NCBI GenBank assembly: GCA_001724995.1
Contig: MEFD01000018.1
Location: forward strand, 1-64,000
From: Rubrivivax sp. SCN 71-131
GTDB taxonomy: Bacteria > Pseudomonadota > Gammaproteobacteria > Burkholderiales > Burkholderiaceae_C
Length of the DNA: 64,000 nucleotides
Reading direction: 5' to 3'
The notes beneath the pieces were generated by a model. The model did not search any database and had not been told where the DNA came from. It saw only the letters and a program-made list of their open reading frames with translations. Positions within the stretch are counted from its first letter, which is position 1, and the number at the start of each line of letters is the position of its first letter. Positions 58,117 to 64,000 of the stretch are shown here, in pieces. Both the position numbers and the translations under genes were made by a program.

Positions 58117-59564
58117 GGCGTGATCTGCGTGTGGCGCTGCGCCGCGGGCACCCCGGCGGCGGCGAGTGCCTGCACCAGCGTGTCGACGAAGGCCCGCGGG
58201 CCGGCGATGTAGTAGGCGCAGTCGATGTCGAAGAGGTCGGCGCGCATCGCCGCGGCCATCTGCGCGGCGCCGATGGCGGCGTCGTCGTGGCTGGAGAGCG
58301 TGCATTCGAAGCTGTCCAATGCCTGCGACCAGGCGCGGCACTGGTTGGCCTGGAAGTGGCCATCGGCTCGCGTGGCCAGCCAGAACAGCGAGATCGAGGT
58401 CGAGTCGTCCAGCGACAGGGCATGCTCGATCAGGCTCTTCACAGGGGCGAAGGCGGTGTCGCAGGCGGCGAAGACGAGCGGGCGTGCGTCCTCCTCGGCG
58501 AGCGTGAAGCGCCCGCTCGGGCCCCACAGCGTGATGCTGTCGCCCACCGCGATCTCTCCGGCGAAGAGCCGCGCCGCCACCGCGTCGCCGGCGTCGCGCG
58601 GGATGTAGAAGTGCAGGTTGCGGTCGTCGCAGGGGCAGCTGGCGATGGGGTGCAGCGCCTGCGCCTCCTCGACCTCGCCCTTGTCCTGGCCGCGCGGCGG
58701 CAGGGCCAGGGTCAGCGACTGTCCGGCGAGGAAGCGCAGGCGGCGGCTGGGCGGCGTCTGCAGGTGCAGCAGCAGCGTGTCGGGGGCCAGCGGGCGCAGC
58801 GCGCGCACCTGGGCCACCAGCTGCTGCGGCGGGATGTCATCGGGGCCGCCGGCCTCCAGCGCCTCCAGCGTCAGTTCGGCGCTGGCCGCGGTGTGCGCGC
58901 AGGCCAGTACGTAGCCCTGGCCCTTCTCGGCCTCGGACAGTGCGTAGTCGGTGTGCTGCGTGCGTGCCACCTCGCCGGCGGTGACGCGCAGCTTGCACAT
59001 GCCGCAACTGCCGTCGCCGCAGCCGTAGTTGAGCTGCAGGCCGGCGCGCATGCCGGCCTGCAGCAGCGTGTCGTGACCCTCGACCAGGAAGCGGTGGCCG
59101 CTCGGGCGCAGCGTGACCTGCGCCGACACCACCTCGAGCATGTCGTCCATCGCGTCCAGGGCATCGACGGCTTCGGTGGCCAGGACCCGTGCCAGCCCTT
59201 CGCCCAGCCGGTGCAGCAGGGCGCGCAAGCGGGCGTCGGCGCCGCCGGCCTCGTCGTCCAGGCGGCGCAGTTCGTCGCGCAGTGCGATCACCAGCGCGTG
59301 GTAGCGCTGCAGGTGGCGCTGCGCGTCGGCCAGGTCCTGGCTCTGGCGGAAAAGGCGCCGCGCCAGCACCTCGCGGCCGGGCAGGGCCTGCTCGCGCAGG
59401 CGGTCATCTTCCGGCCGTGCCTGCGGATACAGGCGCAGCAGCGCGTCGGTGCGGATCAGGCCGTCGCTGAGCGCGAGCTCGCCCGCGCGCACGCGCTGCT
59501 GCAGCACGCCGCGCGGCACGCCCAGCAGCTGCGCGGCGCGCCCGAGGCTGATCCACTGCGCCAT
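58113..59564 (-). CDS. HTH-2Fe-2S-flavoreductase fusion protein
   Basis: A 483-aa three-part protein. Residues 1-50 resemble a MerR-like helix-turn-helix (WISLGRAAQLLGVPRGVLQQRV). About 60-145 is helical. About 150-235 is a plant-type ferredoxin with C182, C187 and C190 in YGCGDGSCGMC and C222 in VLACAHT. About 245-483 is an FAD/NAD(P)H reductase (HPIASCPCDDRNLHFYI; PLVFAACDTAFAPVKSLIEHAL). The reductase half should pass electrons from NAD(P)H to the iron-sulfur centre, probably for the TauD-like neighbour or another partner. The DNA-binding-like N-terminus is unusual and may instead be a protein-interaction domain. It starts 9 nt after the TauD gene. Confidence 0.82.
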   Translation of the reverse strand: MAQWISLGRAAQLLGVPRGVLQQRVRAGELALSDGLIRTDALLRLYPQARPEDDRLREQALPGREVLARRLFRQSQDLADAQRHLQRYHALVIALRDELRRLDDEAGGADARLRALLHRLGEGLARVLATEAVDALDAMDDMLEVVSAQVTLRPSGHRFLVEGHDTLLQAGMRAGLQLNYGCGDGSCGMCKLRVTAGEVARTQHTDYALSEAEKGQGYVLACAHTAASAELTLEALEAGGPDDIPPQQLVAQVRALRPLAPDTLLLHLQTPPSRRLRFLAGQSLTLALPPRGQDKGEVEEAQALHPIASCPCDDRNLHFYIPRDAGDAVAARLFAGEIAVGDSITLWGPSGRFTLAEEDARPLVFAACDTAFAPVKSLIEHALSLDDSTSISLFWLATRADGHFQANQCRAWSQALDSFECTLSSHDDAAIGAAQMAAAMRADLFDIDCAYYIAGPRAFVDTLVQALAAAGVPAAQRHTQITP

Positions 59565-59573
59565 GCCGCACCT

Positions 59574-60500
59574 TCAGTCCGGCGCCACCCGGTCGAGGAA
59601 GCGGGCGCGATACAGCAGGCGTGGCCGCGCCGGGTCGTCGACGAACGGGCTGCGGTCGTGCAGCACGTTGTGCCCGACCAGGCCCATGCCGGCCTCCAGC
59701 CGCACCTGCAGCAGGCCCGGCAGGCCGTGCTCGAGCAGCGCCGCCAGCCGCGCGGCGGCGCGCTGCACCTCGGCGTCGGGGTGCCACTCGATGCTGCGCG
59801 TGCGCGCGGTGTAGCGCAGGTGCAGCGCCCCCCGCCCGACGCTGAAGACCGGCCCGGACTGCGCCGGTCGCGCGATGCCCTCGTCGCCCGTGCGCGCGGG
59901 AATCGTCATCGCGTCGGGCCGCATCAGCGCGCGCATCAGCGTCGGCGATTCGTCGCGCAGCGCGATGTAGAGCAGTTCGGGGTCCAGCAGCCGATTGATG
60001 CCGCCGCGTGCCGCCGGGCGCACGACGTGCAGGACCATGCCCTGGATGCGCCGCGCCGGCGGGTTGTAGTAGCCGTCGGTGTGCCAGCGCAGGCCCTGGC
60101 ATGTGTAGGGGATGAAGCTGCCCCCGCCTGCGGCGCCGTGCGTGTGGGCACTGACCTCGATGCGGCTGATGCCGTCCTCCCCGGCCAGCCCGTTGGCGTC
60201 CAGCCGCCGCAGTCCGAGCGCGGCACCCAGCGCCAGCGGCAGCGCCGGATCCTCGGCGCGGAGCGGCGAGCGGTAGATCGCCACGTTGGCGCGGGCGATG
60301 GCCCCGAGCAGGGCGCGGCGCTCGGCGGGCGTGGGCGCGCGCGGGTCGGCGACGTCGACGGTGATCGCCGCCGCATCGGCGGGCCGCTGCTGCAGCTTGC
60401 CGTCGCGCCAGCGCGCGTAGGCGGCGTCGTCGGCGAGGTCAAAGGGTGTGCCCGCGCGTCGCCCTGCCGCCGCGGCGTCGAGATGCAGCCGCGCGTTCAT
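59574..60500 (-). CDS. TauD/TfdA-like Fe(II) dioxygenase
   Basis: A 308-aa double-stranded beta-helix oxygenase. Iron ligands are H140 and D142 in GLRWHTDGYYNPP and the distal H282 in GHNVLHDRSPF; an Arg in RLLYRARF could bind 2-oxoglutarate. Its family cleaves sulfonates, hydroxylates side chains or modifies other substrates. Within an operon beside dsrAB and a ferredoxin reductase it could release sulfite from an organosulfonate or modify an RNA or protein factor; neither is shown. It is separated by 6 nt from the upstream hypothetical gene. Confidence 0.85.
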   Translation of the reverse strand: MNARLHLDAAAAGRRAGTPFDLADDAAYARWRDGKLQQRPADAAAITVDVADPRAPTPAERRALLGAIARANVAIYRSPLRAEDPALPLALGAALGLRRLDANGLAGEDGISRIEVSAHTHGAAGGGSFIPYTCQGLRWHTDGYYNPPARRIQGMVLHVVRPAARGGINRLLDPELLYIALRDESPTLMRALMRPDAMTIPARTGDEGIARPAQSGPVFSVGRGALHLRYTARTRSIEWHPDAEVQRAAARLAALLEHGLPGLLQVRLEAGMGLVGHNVLHDRSPFVDDPARPRLLYRARFLDRVAPD

Positions 60501-60506
60501 CGCGCC

Positions 60507-61139
60507 TCAATCCCCGCTCGTTGCCCCGCGCCGCGGGCGCTGCGGGCCTGCCGGGTCGAGCAGGCTGCGCATCGAGCGCTGCACGATGGCCAGCGCCTCG
60601 GGCGCCTGCACGGCCATGATCTGGTCCAGCACCCAGAGCCGGTCCTTCTCGGGCAGCGTGGGCTCGAGGCGCGCGCCCAGGTAGCGCACGAAGCCGAAGT
60701 CGGGATGGAACAGGCCTTGCGCCTGCGCCGGCGGCGAGGGGTCGGCGCCGAACTCGGCGTAGTGGCCGACCACCTCGTTCACGAGATCGATGAAGGGCCG
60801 GGTCTGCGCGGGCGTCCCGGCGGCTGGCGCGCCCAGCAGGCTGTCCTCGTTGTCCTGCAGCGTGCGCGCGACGTGGCCGACCAGCGCCACGGTGAAGGCG
60901 TGGCGTTCGTCGGCACCCAGGCGCTGGTAGGCGATGCGGTCGGTGACGGCGATCAGGAACACCAGCAGCTCGCGCAGGAAGGCGAAGTAGGGCGCACCGG
61001 CGTCGATGTCGAAGTCGGCGCCGCGCATGCGCTCGAGCACCTGGCGCGCGGCGCGCCAGAGGATGAAGGCCATCGCGCTGGCCTGCTCGGCCGGGCTGCG
61101 CGGCGCATCGCCCTTGAACCACTGGTTCTTGACGCGCAT
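60507..61139 (-). CDS. Conserved-looking hypothetical protein of the dsr-linked operon
   Basis: A 210-aa, probably soluble, largely helical protein I do not recognise. Notable segments are MRVKNQWFKGDAPRSPAEQASAMAFI, YFAFLRELLVFLIAVTDRIAYQRL, FTVALVGHVARTLQDNED, FIDLVNEVVGHYAEFG and FHPDFGFVRYLGARLEP. It contains no Cys, so it is not a sulfur carrier. It lies between the Cas6-like gene (65-nt gap) and the TauD gene (6-nt gap) in the leftward operon. The start at ATG 61139 has no clear ribosome-binding site. Confidence 0.65.
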   Translation of the reverse strand: MRVKNQWFKGDAPRSPAEQASAMAFILWRAARQVLERMRGADFDIDAGAPYFAFLRELLVFLIAVTDRIAYQRLGADERHAFTVALVGHVARTLQDNEDSLLGAPAAGTPAQTRPFIDLVNEVVGHYAEFGADPSPPAQAQGLFHPDFGFVRYLGARLEPTLPEKDRLWVLDQIMAVQAPEALAIVQRSMRSLLDPAGPQRPRRGATSGD

Positions 61140-61204
61140 CGCGGGCAGGAGGGGCGGCGTGGTCACGGCGGGGTGCGGGAAGATCGGTGGGCGGTCGGGG
61201 CGGC

Positions 61205-61843
61205 TCAGGCGGGCGCGCCCACCGCGGCGGCCGAGCGGTGGGGCACGAAGAGCCCGCAGCCCAGGCGGCGGTGCGGGCCCAGGCCGAGGTCCTGCAGGCG
61301 CAGCGATTGGGCAGCCGAGAGCCCGTCGAGCATCAGGCTGTGGCCCTGCAGTCGTCCCGACTCCAGCCGCTGCGGCCGGCCGCAGATCGGGCGGCACGGC
61401 AGGCCCAGGCGGTCCAGCTCGTGCTCGACCTGTTGCATGAAGGCGGCCTCGTCGACGCCGGCCTCGAGCGCCACCAGGTGGGCGTAGAGCGTGCCCCAGG
61501 GCCGCAGCTCGCGCGCGTGCAGAGCACCCACGCAGAGCGCATGGCCGCCGATGTCCAGCGTCTGCCCGGTGAGTGCGGCAGCGTCGGCGGCGCGCGCGCG
61601 CGGCAGGCGCAGCACGAGGCGCGTGCGCTGCGCCAGCAGCGCCTGCGCGGCGCCGCCGGCGGGTGCATCGGCCACGTTCAGGCGGTGCACGCCGGCGCCC
61701 GGCGCACCGGCCAGCCAGGGCAGCGCGGCCTCGAGCGCGGCGGCCAGCAGCACGCGGTGCTCGTGCGGCAGTTGGCGGCCCCGCAGGACGAAGACGAGGT
61801 CGACCATCGATGGGGCGGCGCCGTCGTCGTGCTGCGCGTTCAT
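61205..61843 (-). CDS. Cas6-like protein (Cmx6/type I-MYXAN group), no CRISPR nearby
   Basis: A 212-aa protein resembling the Cas6/Cmx6 endoribonuclease family. Its features are MVDLVFVLRGRQLPHEH, LPWLAGAPGAGVHRLNV, RTRLVLRLPRARAADAAAL, an RRM-like beta pattern, and a C-terminal Gly-rich loop DLGLGPHRRLGCGLFVPHR (about 185-203) like the hallmark RNA-binding loop of Cas6. An N-terminal His pair (H27, H29) could hold a catalytic residue. An alternative start at residue 13 is possible. No CRISPR repeats, cas1, cas2 or effector genes are in the window; instead it sits in an operon beside dsrAB. The family call is from recalled sequence pattern, not a search. Confidence 0.65.
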   Translation of the reverse strand: MNAQHDDGAAPSMVDLVFVLRGRQLPHEHRVLLAAALEAALPWLAGAPGAGVHRLNVADAPAGGAAQALLAQRTRLVLRLPRARAADAAALTGQTLDIGGHALCVGALHARELRPWGTLYAHLVALEAGVDEAAFMQQVEHELDRLGLPCRPICGRPQRLESGRLQGHSLMLDGLSAAQSLRLQDLGLGPHRRLGCGLFVPHRSAAAVGAPA

Positions 61844-61868
61844 GGCCGTCTTCCCGGCGTTCGCGGCC

Positions 61869-62081
61869 TCAGCGCGGTTGCCGCCGTGCCCAGTCCAGCA
61901 GCGCCTGCCCCCAGGCCTCGGCGGTGAGGGGGTCGATGTCGAAGATGGTGAAGCGGCTGCCTTCGCGGATGCGCGTACGCAGCAGGCTCATGCCGCCGGC
62001 GGCGAAGTCGACCTGCTGCAGCTCGATCTCCTGCTTGCCCAGCGGTGAGCGCAATTGCGTCAAGGGGGTGAGTTGCGTCAT
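61869..62081 (-). CDS. Small hypothetical protein, first gene of dsr-linked operon
   Basis: A 70-aa protein from ATG 62081 (MTQLTPLTQLRSPLGKQEIEL). It continues with QQVDFAAGGMSLLRTRIREGSRFTIFDIDPLTAEAWGQALLDWA. It is soluble and beta-rich, with no Cys and no recognised family. It is 25 nt upstream of the Cas6-like gene and directly downstream of copy B of the shared element, so it should be the first translated product of the operon. A frame extension to 62105 adds eight residues. Confidence 0.65.
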   Translation of the reverse strand: MTQLTPLTQLRSPLGKQEIELQQVDFAAGGMSLLRTRIREGSRFTIFDIDPLTAEAWGQALLDWARRQPR

Positions 62082-62129
62082 GTCACGCCGTGTCCAGGCC
62101 GGCATTGAGCGTGAGCGCCCTGGCGCCGT

Positions 62130-62173
62130 CCATACCCGGTACGGGTGAGCGTTGATAACCCATTCGGGTAGTG
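62130..62173 (-). promoter_or_regulatory. Shared dsr-region element, copy B
   Basis: Read on the minus strand, 62173-62141 gives CACTACCCG, ATGGG, TATCA and ACCCGT with the same spacing as copy A upstream of tusA (28 of 33 identical). An adjoining ACCCG-N3-CGGGT inverted repeat lies at 62134-62146. The 33-bp core ends about 59 nt from the start of the 70-aa gene, facing the leftward operon. It lies in the 235-bp divergent spacer with dsrA, so a bound regulator could control both directions. Confidence 0.75.
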
Positions 62174-62198
62174 GCGTGCCACCCCTTCCGGTCTATCG

Positions 62199-62214
62199 TG
62201 ACTAGCCACCCGGG
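62199..62214 (-). promoter_or_regulatory. Partial third copy of the shared element
   Basis: On the minus strand CCCGGGTGGCTAGTCA resembles the 16-bp core of copies A and B (CCCGGATGGGCTATCA and CCCGAATGGGTTATCA) at about 12-13 of 16 positions. It contains the palindrome ACCCGGGT and lies about 100 bp before the dsrA start. It may be a second operator serving dsrA. Confidence 0.4.
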
Positions 62215-62316
62215 TGATGGCGTCGTCGTCGCCCCGCAGCCAGCATTCGAACCCTGACGACGCGGCCGGCACCCGACGCGGTGCGGCAGCCGCCCAGCCA
62301 CCAGGAGACTCACGGC

Positions 62317-63630
62317 ATGGCCAAGAAACCGTACGACACGCCGAATCTCGACCAGCTCGAGGCCGGCCCCTGGCCGAGCTTCGTCACCGGCCTCAAGCGC
62401 CTGGCACAGGACAAGGACTACGTCGTCGACCTGCTGGGCACGCTCGAGACCAGCTACCGCACCAAGAAGGGCTACTGGAAGGGCGGCACGGTGGGCGTGT
62501 TCGGCTACGGCGGCGGCGTCATCCCGCGCTTCACCGAACTGAAGCACGAGGACGGCACGCCGGTCTACCCCGATGCCGCCGAATTCCACACCCTGCGCGT
62601 GCAGCCGCCCCCGGGCATGCACTACACGACCGACGTGCTGCGCAAGATGTGCGACATCTGGGAGCGTCACGGCTCGGGGCTGATCGCCTTTCACGGCCAG
62701 AGCGGAGACATCATGTTCCAGGGCGCCAGGACCGACAAGGTGCAGGCCGCCTTCGACGAGATCAACGAGCTCGGCTTCGACCTCGGCGGTGCCGGCCCCG
62801 CGGTGCGCACCAGCATGAGCTGCGTCGGTGCCGCGCGCTGCGAGCAGAGCTGCTTCGACGAGGGGCGCGCGCATCGGCAGGTGATCAACACCTTCACCGA
62901 CGACATCCACCGCCCGGCGCTGCCCTACAAGTTCAAGTTCAAGTTCAGCGGCTGCGCCAACGACTGCATGAACTCCATCCAGCGCGCCGACATGGCCGTC
63001 ATCGGCACCTGGCGCGACAACATGCGCAGCGACGAGGCGCTGGCGCGCCGGTGGTTCGAGCGGCACGGCATGAACGAGCTGGTGAACGACGTCGTCACGC
63101 GCTGCCCGACCAAGGCCATCCTGCTGAAGGAAGTGAAGGATCTGCGCGGCGACGGCCACCTCACCACCGTGAAGGTCAGCGACACGCACGCCCTGGAGAT
63201 CGACAACAAGGACTGCGTGCGCTGCATGCACTGCATCAACGTGATGACGGGTGCGCTCGCGCACGGCACCGACACCGGCGCCACCATCCTCATCGGCGGC
63301 AAGCGCACGCTCAAGATCGGCGACCTGATGGGCACCGTGGTCGTGCCCTTCCTGCCGCTGAAGACCGACGCGGACTACGAGGCGCTGGTCGACCTCGGGC
63401 GCAGGGTGATCGACTTCTTCGCCGAGAACGCGCTCGAGCACGAGCGCACCGGCGAGATGATCGAGCGCATCGGCCTCGTCAACTTCCTCGAGGGCGTGGG
63501 CCTCGAAGTCGACCCGCACATGGTGTCCAGCCCGCGCACCAACCCCTACGTGCGCACCGACGGCTGGGACGAGGAAGTCGCCAAGCTCGAGGCCAGGAAG
63601 CTGGCCGCCACGCAGGCCGGCACGGCCTGA
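62317..63630 (+). CDS. dsrA: Dissimilatory-type sulfite reductase alpha subunit (reverse type likely)
   Basis: A 437-aa siroheme/[4Fe-4S] enzyme subunit. Cofactor Cys motifs are MSCVGAARCEQSC and FSGCANDC, and an inserted ferredoxin domain has DCVRCMHCINVM with another Cys in TRCPTKAI. N-terminal features GGGVIPRF and LRVQPPPGMHYTTDVLRKMCD are DsrA-like. In sulfur oxidisers it works in reverse, converting persulfide sulfur to sulfite. The direction is inferred from the betaproteobacterial context and from tusA/dsrE2. AGGAG (62303-62307) precedes the ATG by 9 nt. dsrB follows after 20 nt. Confidence 0.94.
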   Translation: MAKKPYDTPNLDQLEAGPWPSFVTGLKRLAQDKDYVVDLLGTLETSYRTKKGYWKGGTVGVFGYGGGVIPRFTELKHEDGTPVYPDAAEFHTLRVQPPPGMHYTTDVLRKMCDIWERHGSGLIAFHGQSGDIMFQGARTDKVQAAFDEINELGFDLGGAGPAVRTSMSCVGAARCEQSCFDEGRAHRQVINTFTDDIHRPALPYKFKFKFSGCANDCMNSIQRADMAVIGTWRDNMRSDEALARRWFERHGMNELVNDVVTRCPTKAILLKEVKDLRGDGHLTTVKVSDTHALEIDNKDCVRCMHCINVMTGALAHGTDTGATILIGGKRTLKIGDLMGTVVVPFLPLKTDADYEALVDLGRRVIDFFAENALEHERTGEMIERIGLVNFLEGVGLEVDPHMVSSPRTNPYVRTDGWDEEVAKLEARKLAATQAGTA

Positions 63631-63650
63631 ACGACGCGAAGGACGCAGCC

Positions 63651-64000
63651 ATGGCCCAACGCACCCCGATCGAGAGCGGCGCACCGGACAACAAGCCGTT
63701 CCTGCACCCGACGCTGCTGAAGAACTACGGCAACTGGAGATACCACGATCGACCGCGCCCGGGTGTGCTGCACCATGTCGCGCACGGCGGCGACGAGGTC
63801 TGGACCGTGCGCGCGGGCACGCAGCGGCAGATGGACGTGCACACCGTGCGCCGGCTGTGCGACATCGCCGACACCTACGCCGACGGGCACGTGCGCTTCA
63901 CCATCCGCAGCAACATCGAGTTCATGGTCGCCGACCAGGCCAAGGTGGCGCCGCTGGTCGAGGCGCTCACGCGCGGCGGCTTTCCGGTCGGCGGCACCGG
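63651..64000 (+). CDS. dsrB: Dissimilatory-type sulfite reductase beta subunit (partial, runs off window)
   Basis: The first 116 codons only, cut by the window edge. The N-terminus is DsrB-like: ESGAPDNKPFLHPTLLKNYGNWRYHDRPRPGVLHHVAHGG, then VWTVRAGTQRQMDVHTVRRLCDIADTYADGHVRFTIRSNIEF. It forms the alpha2beta2 enzyme with DsrA. The rest of the dsr cluster (expected dsrE, F, H, C, M, K) should lie to the right. Confidence 0.92.
   Translation, partial: MAQRTPIESGAPDNKPFLHPTLLKNYGNWRYHDRPRPGVLHHVAHGGDEVWTVRAGTQRQMDVHTVRRLCDIADTYADGHVRFTIRSNIEFMVADQAKVAPLVEALTRGGFPVGGT

Noticed and set aside
57745-62081. CRISPR array associated with the Cas6-like gene
   Set aside because: No regularly spaced direct repeats were seen in this interval or elsewhere in the window.

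Overview
The window is GC-rich, densely packed, almost entirely coding DNA. Its gene content suggests a betaproteobacterium, probably Burkholderiales-like. The main clues are a consecutive cphA'/cphA pair with its DUF1854/ABC partner, AapJQMP, PntAB, and dsrAB next to tusA and dsrE2. The dsr genes point to a sulfur oxidiser using the reverse-acting Dsr pathway. The taxonomic call is an inference from gene families; no rRNA or tRNA gene was seen.

Layout. 1-1200: a truncated IS110-type transposase abutting 25-bp tandem repeats that look like an IS21-family end. 1210-5641: leftward TonB/ExbB/ExbD/siderophore-receptor operon behind a Fur-box-like site. 5789-7849: EF-G-like GTPase. 8069-12393: ABC importer (binding protein, permease, ATPase) interleaved with a TonB-receptor remnant and followed by nnrS. 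12437-12778: an orphan DUF2149 gene. 13153-15699: hybrid histidine kinase. 15735-20515: MacAB/TolC-like tripartite efflux operon. 20622-28359: cyanophycin locus. 28456-28933: DUF4160/DUF2442 pair. 28971-35455: ThDP enzyme, two flavoproteins and AMP nucleosidase. 35525-38078: crcB, a predicted anchored exported protein, mnmA. 38130-38928: type VII MNT/HEPN toxin-antitoxin locus with a frameshifted toxin. 38941-43018: amino-acid ABC importer. 43137-54907: Nudix hydrolase, PntAB, a hypothetical, acyl-CoA ligase, MaoC-like hydratase, tryptophanase, RsmE, amidase, Usp.

The most interesting region is 55096-64000. A rightward operon (tusA, dsrE2, YeeE/YedE transporter, haem-binding DUF3365 lipoprotein) converges on a leftward six-gene operon: S24-like protein, HTH-2Fe-2S-flavoreductase fusion, TauD-like dioxygenase, unknown protein, Cas6-like protein, 70-aa protein. 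That operon is divergent from dsrAB. The leaders of tusA and of the leftward operon carry the same 33-bp element (28 of 33 positions identical by eye), each pointing at its own operon, with similarity over about 44 bp. This implies common control of sulfur trafficking, dsr and a set of accessory genes. Those genes include a Cas6-family RNase-like protein with no CRISPR array or other cas gene in view, and an S24-like protein whose catalytic serine position is Asp. I propose this as an uncharacterised accessory module of reverse-Dsr sulfur oxidation.

Other decay and rearrangement signals include the TonB-receptor remnant, the HEPN frameshift, the lost partners of DUF2149, and CphA' with a degenerate Mur-ligase P-loop.
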